Below the pieces are notes generated by a model. The model saw nothing but the letters and a program-made list of their open reading frames with translations. It was not told the DNA's origin and did no database searches. Below are positions 1-10,100 of a stretch of DNA of 64,000 nucleotides, in pieces. How positions within the stretch are numbered: the first letter of the stretch is position 1; each line of letters starts with the position of its first letter. The translations under genes were made by a program, and so were the position numbers. The stretch covers positions 1 to 64,000 of the forward strand of contig NZ_BARE01000016.1 in the NCBI RefSeq assembly GCF_000367345.1. Direction: 5' to 3'. The stretch is from Sphingobium xenophagum NBRC 107872. Lineage in GTDB: Bacteria; Pseudomonadota; Alphaproteobacteria; Sphingomonadales; Sphingomonadaceae.

Positions 1-375
1 GCCATCATCCTTTATGTCGCCGGCGACCAAGCGATTGAGCATATCGAGGCATTTCTTCCGAAGCTCAGCTTCAGCAAGGGATCAATCGATTTCAAGGTGG
101 TGCATAAGCTCGGCCCGACAACCCCGCTTGATGATACCGCCGATGAGGCGATATTGAAGCTCGTCGCCGACAAGCGCTATTTCGATGATGAGGCCGACGA
201 TGAGCATTCAAAGGTTGGCGGCACAAGCAAGCGCTTCGGGTACGCAGGCTGTCGCCTACCGCTGGTTCTCGCACACAACACGCCAAACAACTCCATCTAT
301 CTGCTATGGGCGGAGGATGATCAGGACGTCCGGGGCCTCTTCCCGCGCGTAAGCCGTCACAGAAAGCTTCAGTAA
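1..375 (+). CDS. PRTase-CE-like protein, C-terminal part only
   Basis: The reading frame is open from the first base of the window to a TAA at 373-375, so only the last 124 residues are visible and the start lies to the left. The C-terminal segment with LPLVLAHNTPNNSIYLLW followed by LFPRVSRH resembles the end of phosphoribosyltransferase-like proteins called PRTase-CE in conflict-system surveys. The next gene starts on the base after this stop, so the two are almost certainly one transcript. In known systems PRTase-CE proteins are paired with ORC/CDC6-type ATPases, which is what follows here. Assignment is by recalled family resemblance, and the catalytic N-terminal part cannot be inspected. 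Confidence 0.6.
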   Translation, partial: AIILYVAGDQAIEHIEAFLPKLSFSKGSIDFKVVHKLGPTTPLDDTADEAILKLVADKRYFDDEADDEHSKVGGTSKRFGYAGCRLPLVLAHNTPNNSIYLLWAEDDQDVRGLFPRVSRHRKLQ

Positions 376-2286
376 GTGCGCAATCCCTTCCGCATGCGCG
401 CCTCGCAGCGTTCGACCAGCGACGACGAGTTCGTGCGCCTGTTCGGCGCCGGTGCGCTCGACGTGATCAAGGCTTTCGACGATCCTTGGAACGGGCTGGT
501 GTTTCTTAGGAGCGCACCCGGCGGCGGCAAAACCACTTTCCTGCGTCTTCTCACGCCCCGTCCGCTTCGCCTCACCGATAAGCTCGCAGACCAGAATCAG
601 CAGGTCAAAGCCACGCGCGACGCGTTGCGCGAGATCGGGGCGATCGGCAGGGAAGGTCCACAGCTTCTCGGCGCCATGGTAATCTTTACAAGCGAGTATA
701 AGGAACTCTCGGCTTTCGACCGGGGTAACACTCTCTTCCGCGAGCTCCTCAATTCTCGAATCGTGGTCGCAGCGCTCCGGTCTGTCGTCGAGCGCGCGGA
801 GCGCCAGTTTCCGGACGATCTTCACTTGTTTACATTCGAATGGGAGCCTGAATCGGATGCGACCATCCCCGGTCGCGCCAACGGCCAGCAGCTCTTCGAA
901 TGGGCCTCGCGGATCGAACGCGGCTTTTACAACCGCATGGACGATCTGGGCGCGCCATCCGCCATCGAGGGCGGCCATGCGCGGCTAGACGGCCTCAAAT
1001 GGTTCGCTCATGTTTGCATCAGCGACGCACATGGCCCGCTAGATGTAAAACGGGTGCTGCTCATGGACGAGCTTCAGACACTCTCCCCGGTACAGCGAGG
1101 AAGCCTGATCGAATTCGTCACGAACGCACGCGAGCAGTGCGGAGTGTGGATCGCGGAGCGGCTTGAGGCGCTCACGCACAAGGATCTTTTGTCCGAGGGT
1201 GCGCTGCGCAAGCGAGACTATGACAATGTCATTCAGCTTGAAGAGCGCTGGTCGGGGCCCAAGACCAAGCCATATACGCGCCTTGTCGAGTCGATCGCCA
1301 ATCTTCGCGCGGCGAAAGCCGACGGATTTGAAGGACGGGAATTATTCCCTTTAATCGGTGAGACCGACGATATTGCGTCGCTCGAGGATGCGCTTCTCGC
1401 GCGCAGTGCGCAGATCGAGCAGGAGATCATCGACGCGGGCGGCGCCGGCCGGCGGTATGAGGAATGGCTGGCTGCGACTCGCGCTCTCGACGGTAACGCC
1501 CTAGAGCGTGCCTTCCAGTGGCAGCTACTCAAAATCTTAGTCGTTCGCGACATGCGCCGCGCCCAAAGGACGTTCGACTTCGATGCCCTGTCGATCGATG
1601 AGCTTGGTAATCGGTCGGGGAGTGGCACTGAGCGGGCCGCCGAGCATTTCCTACGCACTGACGTGGCCGCACCTATCTACTTTGGTCGTGAGGCCTTGAG
1701 CGCTGTCTCGTCTTCCAATGTGGACCAGTATCTTGAAGTCGCTGGATCGCTGTTTGAGGAGATATCAGCAAAAATTCGGTTCCATCGCGATCAGCCCGTC
1801 CCCCTTACGGCGGCCCGACAGGACGCACTCATTCGCAGTGTGGCTCGGGAACGCTGGGATGGGCTGCCGCGGAGGCTGCCACGAGGGGTTGAGGCTCGCC
1901 GTCTCCTGGAAGCGATCGGCGAATTCTGCCGCCAGCAGACCTTCCGCAAAAGCGCGCCCTATGCGCCCGGCGTTACCGGTATTGCAATCACTATGGAAGA
2001 GCGCAAGCTTCTGATCGACAGCGAGGATAGCGACATCACGCCCTTCCTTCGCTTGCGCGACGTGATGACGTCGCTTGTGTCGCATAATCTCCTGATGCCC
2101 CGGCTCGACCATCGCAACAATGGCCGGGAATATGTTGTGTTCTATCTGAACCGTCTGCTGTGCGTACATTTCGGCCTACCATTGGGATACGGAGGATGGA
2201 GGGGCCAATCGCTGCGTGATCTACTGCATTGGCAGGAGACCGGCGGCAACGCTATCGCGATCGCAGAGGAGGCGACCCTTGTCTAA
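376..2286 (+). CDS. ORC/CDC6-type AAA ATPase of a putative defence module
   Basis: 636-residue protein starting with GTG immediately after the upstream stop. That start keeps the NPFRMRAS motif (residues 3-10), which I recall as the conserved N-terminus of prokaryotic ORC-CDC6 family ATPases. The Walker A motif is SAPGGGKT (residues 46-53) and the Walker B motif RVLLMDE (226-232). No membrane segment is apparent. These ATPases are thought to act as switch or scaffold components in anti-phage conflict systems beside PRTase-CE proteins; a role in replication origin firing is unlikely in this context. It is tightly coupled to both neighbours. The biochemical function of this particular protein is inferred from family and context only. 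Confidence 0.75.
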   Translation: MRNPFRMRASQRSTSDDEFVRLFGAGALDVIKAFDDPWNGLVFLRSAPGGGKTTFLRLLTPRPLRLTDKLADQNQQVKATRDALREIGAIGREGPQLLGAMVIFTSEYKELSAFDRGNTLFRELLNSRIVVAALRSVVERAERQFPDDLHLFTFEWEPESDATIPGRANGQQLFEWASRIERGFYNRMDDLGAPSAIEGGHARLDGLKWFAHVCISDAHGPLDVKRVLLMDELQTLSPVQRGSLIEFVTNAREQCGVWIAERLEALTHKDLLSEGALRKRDYDNVIQLEERWSGPKTKPYTRLVESIANLRAAKADGFEGRELFPLIGETDDIASLEDALLARSAQIEQEIIDAGGAGRRYEEWLAATRALDGNALERAFQWQLLKILVVRDMRRAQRTFDFDALSIDELGNRSGSGTERAAEHFLRTDVAAPIYFGREALSAVSSSNVDQYLEVAGSLFEEISAKIRFHRDQPVPLTAARQDALIRSVARERWDGLPRRLPRGVEARRLLEAIGEFCRQQTFRKSAPYAPGVTGIAITMEERKLLIDSEDSDITPFLRLRDVMTSLVSHNLLMPRLDHRNNGREYVVFYLNRLLCVHFGLPLGYGGWRGQSLRDLLHWQETGGNAIAIAEEATLV

Positions 2287-3454
2287 TCAGGATCCTTCGA
2301 TGCGCTGGGACCCCTATTCGCTTACGACCAATGCCGATTTTGACGGTTTTTGGGCGTCGCGCCTCGCTGAAAAGCCGCGCAAGCTTCTTCTGATTATGGG
2401 GCGGGGGTTCGACATCCGGACGCTCGAAATTGCTCGTCGTCTATGCGGTCTCGGCGCGGACCTCATGGTATGGCAGCTCGCTTTCGACAATGGCTTGGAG
2501 GACAGCGAAGCGCGGCTTGGACTCACCGAAAAGAATAACGAGGCATTACAGGCGCTGGTGCCAGCCGACCGCATCGTGTCCGTGCCGATCGAGATCGGTG
2601 GCCCGGCGGGTGCCGCTGTCACATCGCGCAACACTAAAATCGCGCTGGAGGACGCCGGTGCCTTCGATATATTCGACGACGTGATCGTCGACATCAGCGC
2701 GATGCCGCGTATGGTGGCGATGACCGCAGTCAGCGTGCTTCTGTTCAGCCTTGACAAGAAAGCGCAAGATGGCGGCGATAGCGTGAACCTACACGTCACG
2801 ACAGCCGAGAGCGTGTCGGCCGACCTTGGTGCCTCGACGGGAAGCCTGCGCGACAGCGTGACATTCGTCCTCGGATTTTCCGGACATCTCGAGGCTCAAA
2901 CAACGCAGAACTGGCCGCGGGTCTGGTTCCCGGTTCTCGGCGAGGGGCAACGGGACCGCCTCAATCTGATTCAAGAACATATCGACCCGGACGAGATTTG
3001 TCCGGTGATTCCCTTCCCGACCCGAAAGCCGAGGCGGGGCGATGAAGTCGTCGGAGAACATCGCGACATCCTCTTTGACGACTTCAAGATTGAGCCGGCG
3101 AACATCTTGCTTGCGAGCGAGTATAATCCGTTCGAAGCCTATAAGCAGCTTTATATGGCGATGGCGCAATATAAAAGGGCGCTCAAAACGATGGGCGGAT
3201 GCAAGCTTTTTGTGTCTCCGCTTTCGTCCAAGCTCCTGTCGATCGGCGTCCTTCTAGCATGTTATGATCATCGCTTCGGCTCGGCTCAGGGGGATAGCTT
3301 TGATGTAGGCATCCCTTATGTTGAAACGGCGGTTTACGGCGATCCGAATCAATCTCCAATACCCACTGGCTTTGATCTTCATTCGATGTGGATCCGGGGT
3401 GACTGGGAGGATTCCCTCCCAGCCATGCGCTCGGAAGACAACAGCCATGACTAG
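2279..3454 (+). CDS. Third component of the ORC/CDC6 module, unknown function
   Basis: 391 residues from a TTG start at 2279. This start is chosen because an AGAGGAGG ribosome-binding site at 2265-2272 lies 6 bases before it; an ATG at 2300 is the alternative but is too far from that site. It overlaps the end of the ATPase gene by 8 bases, implying translational coupling. Visible features are a glycine-containing strand-turn IMGRGFD (residues 39-45) after a hydrophobic strand, suggesting a Rossmann-like N-terminal domain, and DVIVDISAMPR (134-144), an acid-rich strand end that could be a binding or catalytic loop. No signal peptide or membrane helix. I do not recognise a named family. The invariable coupling argues it is the third subunit of the same system. 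Confidence 0.7.
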   Translation: MSNQDPSMRWDPYSLTTNADFDGFWASRLAEKPRKLLLIMGRGFDIRTLEIARRLCGLGADLMVWQLAFDNGLEDSEARLGLTEKNNEALQALVPADRIVSVPIEIGGPAGAAVTSRNTKIALEDAGAFDIFDDVIVDISAMPRMVAMTAVSVLLFSLDKKAQDGGDSVNLHVTTAESVSADLGASTGSLRDSVTFVLGFSGHLEAQTTQNWPRVWFPVLGEGQRDRLNLIQEHIDPDEICPVIPFPTRKPRRGDEVVGEHRDILFDDFKIEPANILLASEYNPFEAYKQLYMAMAQYKRALKTMGGCKLFVSPLSSKLLSIGVLLACYDHRFGSAQGDSFDVGIPYVETAVYGDPNQSPIPTGFDLHSMWIRGDWEDSLPAMRSEDNSHD

Positions 3455-3575
3455 CTGAAATCGATCTGACCAATACTCAACGGAGTCAGAATCGCAACTG
3501 AGATAGGCTGCGTTAGTCAATCGATACTACAGTGGTACGAGCAGTGAAGCCATCCGGCCTTGTAGGGGAAGCAAA

Positions 3576-5045
3576 GTGGGCGAAGCAAAGAAACGTGCAC
3601 GTGGCCGAGCTGAGGCATTTGCAGCTACCGCGCCAATCGACCGTCGGCGGTTCAATCTCTTCGCTATCGGCACGCGCATGTCGCTCATTGCTCACCTCGC
3701 CGAGGAAGTATCTTGGTGGGCGACAGTTGATGAGGCGCTGCTGGGTGTCGTTCTCCTCGATAAGATCGACGATGACTTTGGGTGGCTGATCCTCGCCCGC
3801 GATCCAATCGGGCGCTTCCGTGCCATCGCCGTCAATTCCAGCCTGCCATCGCAGTTCCAGGCGGAGGAAGCGCTTCGCATCGAGGTCGCCCGGATGGTTC
3901 GCGAAGAGAATATTGGGGAGCTTGGCAACCAAGGCGACACGCCCAATTCACCAATCGACTTGTTGCGCGTGCCCGCTGGAACAGATCCGGCGAGCCTGCA
4001 TCCTTACTTCCGCGAGCTGCTGGAGCGGCCATCCCGCTCGCCCGGCCGGGCTGTCGTACGTGAAATCGGTCCATGGCTCACCCCAAAGGATCCCCACCTC
4101 GTCGAAGAGTTTCAGCGTAAGGCGTTCGACCAACGCCTTTGGGAGCTATATCTCTGGGCTGCCTTTCGGGAATTCAATCTCGACGTCGAGCAACTCGAGG
4201 CGCCGGACTTCCGCTGCTCCGCGCCCGGCATCGATTTCACCGTTGAAGCGACCACGGCCGCTCCATCGACCATGGGACCGCTAGCATCGCACCCGGACCC
4301 GAAGACCGCAGCTGAGATCGACGATTTTCTGCGGAATTATATGCCGATAAAATACGGGTCCGCGCTTCACTCCAAGCTGATAAAGGTCAACGCTAAGGGC
4401 CTGCATTATTGGGAGCGGGAGGAAAGCAAGGACAAGCCGTTCCTGCTGGCGATCGCTGACTTCCACAAGCCAGCCGCAGGCGGCGAGCCCGCCTCCCTCA
4501 CATTCACGCAATCCGCGCTATGGCAGTATCTCTACGGCCACCGCGTCCGCGCGGAGATGCGGGATGGTGCGCTCATGATCATCCCCGAACCGATTGTGGA
4601 GCATGAATTTGGCGAGAAGCGCGTTCCCTCAGGCTTCTTCGACCAGCCCCTGGCGGAGAATATCTCGGCCGTCGTCTTTTCCAATGCCGGCACCATTGCG
4701 AAATTCGACAGAATGGGCGTGGTCGCCGGGTTTGCTGAGCCGGGCGTTCAATATGTCCGGTTTGGCTTGCGTTATAACTCGGATGCGAACGCATCGATGG
4801 GCACGCCATTCTTCGATAACGTCCAGTCCGCCGACTACGAGGAATGGTGGACCGACGAAATTCAAGTATTCCACAACCCACGCGCCAAGCGGGGCCTCGA
4901 TTTCTTCGCTCTTCCAGGCGCAATACATCACTATTTCAAAGATGGCGACCTGCATAGCTTCGCCCCGGAGGGGAGCGTGCTGTCGTCCTATACCATGCTC
5001 ATAACGACACATGACGAGGGACGTTTGGCCCCTCCCCCAGGGTGA
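3576..5045 (+). CDS. Possible PD-(D/E)XK nuclease-like protein near the defence module
   Basis: 489 residues from a GTG at 3576, preceded by GGGGAA at a suitable distance. The middle of the protein has a candidate restriction-endonuclease-like core: E190 in a hydrophobic helix (LWELYLWAAF), D211 in EAPDF, and E224 in FTVEATT, spaced as in PD-(D/E)XK nucleases, although the usual Lys is replaced by Thr. The N-terminal 150 residues and the C-terminal half show no motif I know. It lies 120 bases downstream of the ORC/CDC6 module on the same strand, so it may be an effector of that system or an independent cargo gene. Annotation as a nuclease is tentative. Confidence 0.6.
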   Translation: MGEAKKRARGRAEAFAATAPIDRRRFNLFAIGTRMSLIAHLAEEVSWWATVDEALLGVVLLDKIDDDFGWLILARDPIGRFRAIAVNSSLPSQFQAEEALRIEVARMVREENIGELGNQGDTPNSPIDLLRVPAGTDPASLHPYFRELLERPSRSPGRAVVREIGPWLTPKDPHLVEEFQRKAFDQRLWELYLWAAFREFNLDVEQLEAPDFRCSAPGIDFTVEATTAAPSTMGPLASHPDPKTAAEIDDFLRNYMPIKYGSALHSKLIKVNAKGLHYWEREESKDKPFLLAIADFHKPAAGGEPASLTFTQSALWQYLYGHRVRAEMRDGALMIIPEPIVEHEFGEKRVPSGFFDQPLAENISAVVFSNAGTIAKFDRMGVVAGFAEPGVQYVRFGLRYNSDANASMGTPFFDNVQSADYEEWWTDEIQVFHNPRAKRGLDFFALPGAIHHYFKDGDLHSFAPEGSVLSSYTMLITTHDEGRLAPPPG

Positions 5046-5592
5046 TTGTTGCTAGCCTGCGGCGTGCTTGCCTTTGAGGCACGTTGACCCGCGGAAGCTC
5101 CTACGATCGGTATTTTGGCTGAAGAACGACCGTCAAGTCGTTGTGCTGTTGGCAATGTGCTTATACCATAATGCGATGATGCTGACTCACGAGGCGGGTT
5201 CCCCGGCGAAGGCCGGGGTCCAGTCCCATGGTCCGAACTGGACCCCGGCCTTCGCCGGAGCACAAATAGCTATAGGTTCGCGTCAATGCATCTTGGTATT
5301 ACGGGTAATGTCGGCTTAAATTAATTCCCAGCTATGGCTGACGGTCCCATTCCTTCACTTCGAAGCTGCCATTGGTCAAGCACGTGAACGGCCGCTTTCG
5401 AAGGATAGGTGCTCCACACCGGACTGAGCAAAATGTCCCACTTATGCATTCACCCGCTCTCATTTAAAGCCCTTAACCTGCGCCGAAGAGGCGGCATATC
5501 CTGATCATCGTGCCATTTCGCGGGACGCTGCAATACGCCCAACCCACTGACCCGGCTCCGAATACACCAGAGAATGCGGTATAAAGTCCAGC
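5046..5592. other. 547-base intergenic region
   Basis: No convincing gene. The short + strand frame across 5068-5319 runs through the REP palindrome and gives the PAFAG-type nonsense peptide such palindromes always give. The remainder is lower in GC than the flanking genes, with no clear promoter or RNA. Confidence 0.6.
5203..5258. repeat. REP-type palindrome, 22-bp perfect arms
   Basis: Bases 5203-5224 are the exact reverse complement of 5237-5258, with a 12-base loop. The arm begins CCGGCGAAGGCCGGGG, a motif that I recall as a very common chromosomal REP sequence in sphingomonads. It sits in a gene desert after the putative nuclease gene. It may act as a transcription terminator or mRNA stabiliser for the upstream module. 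Confidence 0.85.
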
Positions 5593-6168
5593 TCAGATAT
5601 CGGCGCTAAGACAAAGGCCTCTTTCCCACAGCCAGGCTTCAATCTCGGCAAGGGTGACCTTGCCGGAATTGCCTACATTCATTATTTTACCGCGCGTCAA
5701 CGTTGCAACCCGCTCCGGAAGTAGCCGGTCGCGCTCAGCAGGATCCGCTTCCGGCTCGATGACTAAATATCGTAACACGTTGTTGGCCCGGCCTGACAAT
5801 GCGGCACGGTTGGTTTGAATAGCTTCTTCCCGGGCACGCAACTCTTCACGTGACATGACATCGCGCACCCGGCCGATGCTGATCCCAAATGCTGCGGCAA
5901 TTTCGCGCGGTTTCATGCCTTTGGCTTTCATGGCAATCATCCGCTTTCCGCGCTTCTCTGCATCGCTTGGCTTCTGTCTGGGTTGACGCATCGCAGGGCG
6001 TTTCACCTCGATTACGCGAACACCGTCCCAGAAGCGAATGGTGTGCAATGACCGATATCTGATCGCATCCATTGCCCATGTTTTCGCAGCGTCAACATCT
6101 GGCACATCGACCAGCCTCATCGATGGCTCGCCCTCGCCGGAAATCAGATAGAACGCAAACGCAGGCAC
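5593..6168 (-). CDS. Helix-turn-helix protein of unknown function
   Basis: 191 residues from a GTG at 6168, preceded by AAGGA. Residues 75-106 form a resolvase/sigma-like helix-turn-helix: RMIAMKAKGMKPREIAAAFG followed by ISIGRVRDVM. The first 60 residues look like a small beta-rich domain and the C-terminal 80 residues contain a second alpha-helical region. No catalytic motif for a recombinase is present. A DNA-binding regulator of the element is the best guess. It stands alone, divergent from nothing close, and 178 bases separate it from the next small gene. Confidence 0.6.
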   Translation of the reverse strand: MPAFAFYLISGEGEPSMRLVDVPDVDAAKTWAMDAIRYRSLHTIRFWDGVRVIEVKRPAMRQPRQKPSDAEKRGKRMIAMKAKGMKPREIAAAFGISIGRVRDVMSREELRAREEAIQTNRAALSGRANNVLRYLVIEPEADPAERDRLLPERVATLTRGKIMNVGNSGKVTLAEIEAWLWERGLCLSADI

Positions 6169-6346
6169 AAGTTCGTCCTTCGGAAAGACTGTGATTTTCA
6201 GATAAAATCATTCCGTCGGCAAGATCGCAATTGCACCGCCGTACGGCGCAAAAATACGCCGACACAAGCAAGGAATAGCAGCATATTTGCCACAACATTC
6301 GGCCGACAATGGTTCATCTGATATTGAAACGGCTGACAAACAAACC

Positions 6347-6517
6347 TCATTCGCACGATTTAGGCGGGACGTCCGTGCGCTTTTCTCGCTGCTGTCGCTC
6401 CTGATCAAGTTCACGCGCGATCTGACGGCCCAGGAGGCGCGCAAGTCGCAGGATGGCGGCATCCGCTTCGGTAGACAGGCTTGGAGGTGCATCTCGATTG
6501 GGCCGCTTTTTCTTCAT
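6347..6517 (-). CDS. Small basic hypothetical protein
   Basis: 56 residues from the ATG at 6517 (an ATG at 6550 is possible but adds a poor-looking N-terminus). The sequence starts MKKKRPNRDAPP and has one amphipathic helix, AILRLARLLGRQIARELDQE. Short proteins with an LARLLGRQIAR helix recur next to recombination and plasmid genes in alphaproteobacteria in my recollection. No motif establishes a function, and the ribosome-binding site is weak. Confidence 0.45.
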   Translation of the reverse strand: MKKKRPNRDAPPSLSTEADAAILRLARLLGRQIARELDQERQQREKRTDVPPKSCE

Positions 6518-6708
6518 TGCGGCCGTGTCCAGGATTTGAAGTGCGCCCATTTGTTTGAATCGTAGAACAAAGCTTGATGGAGGGGGGGAGGAAGGGAGGG
6601 GGCAGGAGTCTTGCGGTGGCCATGGGCGATCGGTCCACGGTGATCAGGGTGGATCGGTTTCCAGTCGGATAATCCTGTGCTATTTTTCAAAACGGAAAGG
6701 CTTTGCAG

Positions 6709-7107
6709 ATGCAGATTGTTGATCACGTCGAACAGACAGATGCGGCAGGCTCGCCATCGCCGCGCGCTGCCGATTGGTTTTGGCGACCATGGTACGCGAA
6801 GCTCTACTGGGTAACGGCGCTGCTGTACTGGATTGGCCTCGAGATCATGATAGCCATCCCCTATGACCGGATTAATACGTTCGTGGCCAACACCATGGTG
6901 TTGCTCATCCTCGTCTTCAATCCGATCACGGTCCTCACGGTTCTCGGCCATGGTTTTTTGAAAGCCAAGGTCGCCTGCGGGGATTGGACCATGGTAGGAT
7001 CTGCTGCCCCGTCCCAACCAAAATCGCTGATCGACCCCTACACGGACTCTTTCGATCTCCGATCGGGGCTTCGGCATCTTCGTCACATTGGTGCGATTAA
7101 GGACTAA
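6709..7107 (+). CDS. Two-helix membrane protein, unknown function
   Basis: 132 residues from ATG 6709, with GGAAAGG 8 bases upstream. Two hydrophobic segments are clear: about residues 25-47 (YWVTALLYWIGLEIMIAI) and 58-82 (MVLLILVFNPITVLTVLG). Both flanks are soluble. The gene ends 3 bases before the convergent end of traG. It may be an entry-exclusion or mating-pair accessory factor by position, but nothing in the sequence proves that. Confidence 0.5.
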   Translation: MQIVDHVEQTDAAGSPSPRAADWFWRPWYAKLYWVTALLYWIGLEIMIAIPYDRINTFVANTMVLLILVFNPITVLTVLGHGFLKAKVACGDWTMVGSAAPSQPKSLIDPYTDSFDLRSGLRHLRHIGAIKD

Positions 7108-7109
7108 GC

Positions 7110-10100
7110 TCATTGGTCGCGCCGACTTTTGAAGCGAGAATCCCCATCGGCCAAGCCATTATCCCGATCTGACATCAGCCGACCCGTATTCAGTACGGAT
7201 GACTGTTCAAGGGAAGTGATCGGCCCGGTGACGTCGACAGTTCCGCGACCGGAATCTGCTTGCTCTAGGTAGCGATTTCGCAAGCCATCATTGCCGAGTA
7301 TCTGCTGACTTAATTCTCGGGTGAAAGCCTCTTCGGGCCGCGCTGACTTTGAGGCGGTGCGCTCAGCAGCGGCTATAGCTTCGCGCACATCGTAATTCAC
7401 TATATCGATTGAGGATTGCGCTGCCACTCCGAACCCTCCGCGATCCGAAATTTCCGCTGCCAGGCTTGCGGCCGCGTTTCCCGTGACGCTGTTGCCCTTC
7501 TCGGACCTGCCGCCCTCTTTCCGATCGCCTCTCACTCCGCGAGACGCTGAGGCGGTGATGTTCCCGGATAAGGTTTGGCTATCCTGCGTTTGATGCTCGG
7601 CCGATCGGGAAAGCGACCGTTGCCACCCGGTCTGCGCCATAATCGCGGTGACATCACGCTCGAGCGTATCGGCGACCTGCGGTTTCAGCCGCCAGTCACC
7701 TCGCCGATCCATCTCGAACCCGCCGCGCAACCAGTTGGCCATGGCGGCCTGGCCTGGCGCGCCGCTGCCCAGGAAATGCTCGATGGTGTCCGGCCCCGCC
7801 TGTTTGCCGGCTTCGAACCGCGTGCTGGTGTCGTTGCGCGCCGACTGGCTGAACCCGGTGCTGCTGGAGACGAGGAGATCATTATGGGCAAAACTGAACC
7901 GGGCATGCCCGCCATTGGCGATCGCGCCAAGCTGGCTTTCGTTGATAAGCCCCCCGCGCCACATTTGTGCCGCTAGTTCCGGCGTCAGGTTAAGGCCGAT
8001 GTCGCCATTCTGGTCCATGGCGATCTGGCGCTTCGACATCCCCACACCATGCTCGCGGAGCAGCGCCTGGGTGCGGGTGAGCCGCTCCTTGTCGACGATG
8101 CCGGTCAGTCGCTCGTTGCGTGCGCGATCGGCGATGCCTTCCGCACCGCCTTCAGCCATATCGACCTGGTTTCCAGCAGTGCCCGCCAGCGTGCGAATGA
8201 AAGAATCGAGGTGCGCGGCCTCGCGCACCGATACACCAGCGGCAGCGGCACCTTGTGCAAAACCGGCATTGTCTGCCTGGCGCCGCTGCTCGCCTATTTG
8301 GGCCGAGCTGCGCACGCCATCAGGACCGATCTCGCGCTGGGCATCGAGTTTGCCCGACCGCTCGGCAAAATCATAACCGGCGGCCTCGCGCGTGCGGCCA
8401 TAGACACTCGTGCCCTCGCGCGCGGCTTGCGCTGTTGCTCCGTCGGCAGTGCCGACCTGAACAGCGGCATTATAGCTTTCCATGGCGCGCAGCACCTGCG
8501 CCTCGTTGCGCCCGGTCGAGCGCGACAACTGGCTGATCGCGGTCGATCGCGCTTCACCCGAAAGTGCATTGATAAACCCGATGCGTCGGCTGGTTTCGGT
8601 GACCGAGAGACCCAGCATCCCTGCGGCCTCGCGCTGCCCCTGATTATGCCCGGTGCGATGCGCCTGTTCCGTCGCGACATTGCCGCGTTCGACCGCCGCA
8701 ACCCTGTCGCCGGCATAGTCGCGTCGTCCTTTCATCGCGCCAACCTGGGTCTGCGCGGCAGTCAGGTCATTGCGGAGCATCTGTTCCTGATCGAAGGCGT
8801 TGGCCGTGATCTTGGCGAAGGTCGGATCAGCACCGGCCTGGGCTATCACGGTCGAGGCCTTGAGCGCCGCATCCTTTGCATCATAGCCGCTGCGTTCAAA
8901 ATGCCGCTTCGCCCCCGATTGCATCATCTCATAGGCTTGGCTGTCGCCGAACGCCTTCCACTGCACCATATTCTGCGAGAAGGCGGCAAAAGCGCGTTCG
9001 CCGCCCTGGCCTTCGCCGAAGTAACTCGTGCCCAGCTTGCGGAGTGCATCCCCTTGCGCAAAATTGTGGATGGCAGAGGTCGCTGCATTGGCCCGGATGG
9101 CGCTGGCCGTGGCAGGATCGTTCAAATCCCGCCCGACCAGGGCAGGGGAGAGCCCGCCCAGTTCCCGCGCGGCATCGGCCCGGCCAAGCCCGAACGCCGC
9201 CGTTCCGGTCGCGCCGCCGCCATGTTCGCCCAGTACCGATCCGGCCGAAGCAAAGGCGCGGTCGAGCCCAAAACTGCTGCGCTCGCCAAAATCGCCGAAC
9301 CCCGCCGATGTGGAGCGCCGCGCCATCGTGCCACCAGCTGAAGCCTGTGCCTCCAGCGCGGAGGCATAGCCCTCGCTGGTCCCCACGGTTGCCGCCGCCA
9401 TGCTGCCCTGGCCCTGGACGCCGAGCATACCGGACGTGAAGGCGGTGAACATATTGCCCGAGAAGCGGAACACGGTGAACACGAATGCGCCCGCCAGGCC
9501 CGCGGCTGCGGTTCGGAACGAGCCGAAAATGGCCAGCGCCTTCATTGCCGCCGATGGCGCAAGAATCCAGCTATCGGCCGCGACGTTGGTCGCGCGCAGT
9601 TCGGCCAGCACATCCATCGCCCGGCCAAGGGTGAGCTGGTAAATGCCCGCATCGATCACGCCCCAGAGCGCGACGAACACGAACAGGCCCAGCGCGAAGC
9701 TTGCGACCCGCAGGTTGATCGGCGTCAGGATGAACAGCAGCGCGATCGGCATCATCATGAGCATGATCGCGAAAACCGAAGCCCGGATGGTCGGCATCCA
9801 CTCGTTGGCCGTCGAGAGCGTGGCAAGGCCGTTGGATTCGATCGCCCGGTTCGCCATCACCCGCGCCGTGGCTGCAGGCGAATCCTCAAACAACACATCG
9901 CCGACCGTCTGACCGAGGAGGATGTTGGTGAGGAACGTCTGTCGGCTCATCGATTGGCCCAGCATCATGTCGCCCAGTGCGTCGATCTGCTGGCGGCAGC
10001 GATCGCGCTGACTGGCCTGGTTCACATCGAACCCGGTGCGGGCGCAGACCTGGTCGCTATAAGCGTCGAACGCTGTGGCATCCGACAGACGGTCGGCAAT

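Noticed and set aside
5068..5319. 83-residue + frame
   Set aside because: Translation of the REP palindrome (PAFAG-type peptide), a common artefact.
8049..9341. 430-residue open frame on the + strand
   Set aside because: Antisense to traG; third-position GC bias creates long shadow frames. No motif or ribosome-binding site.
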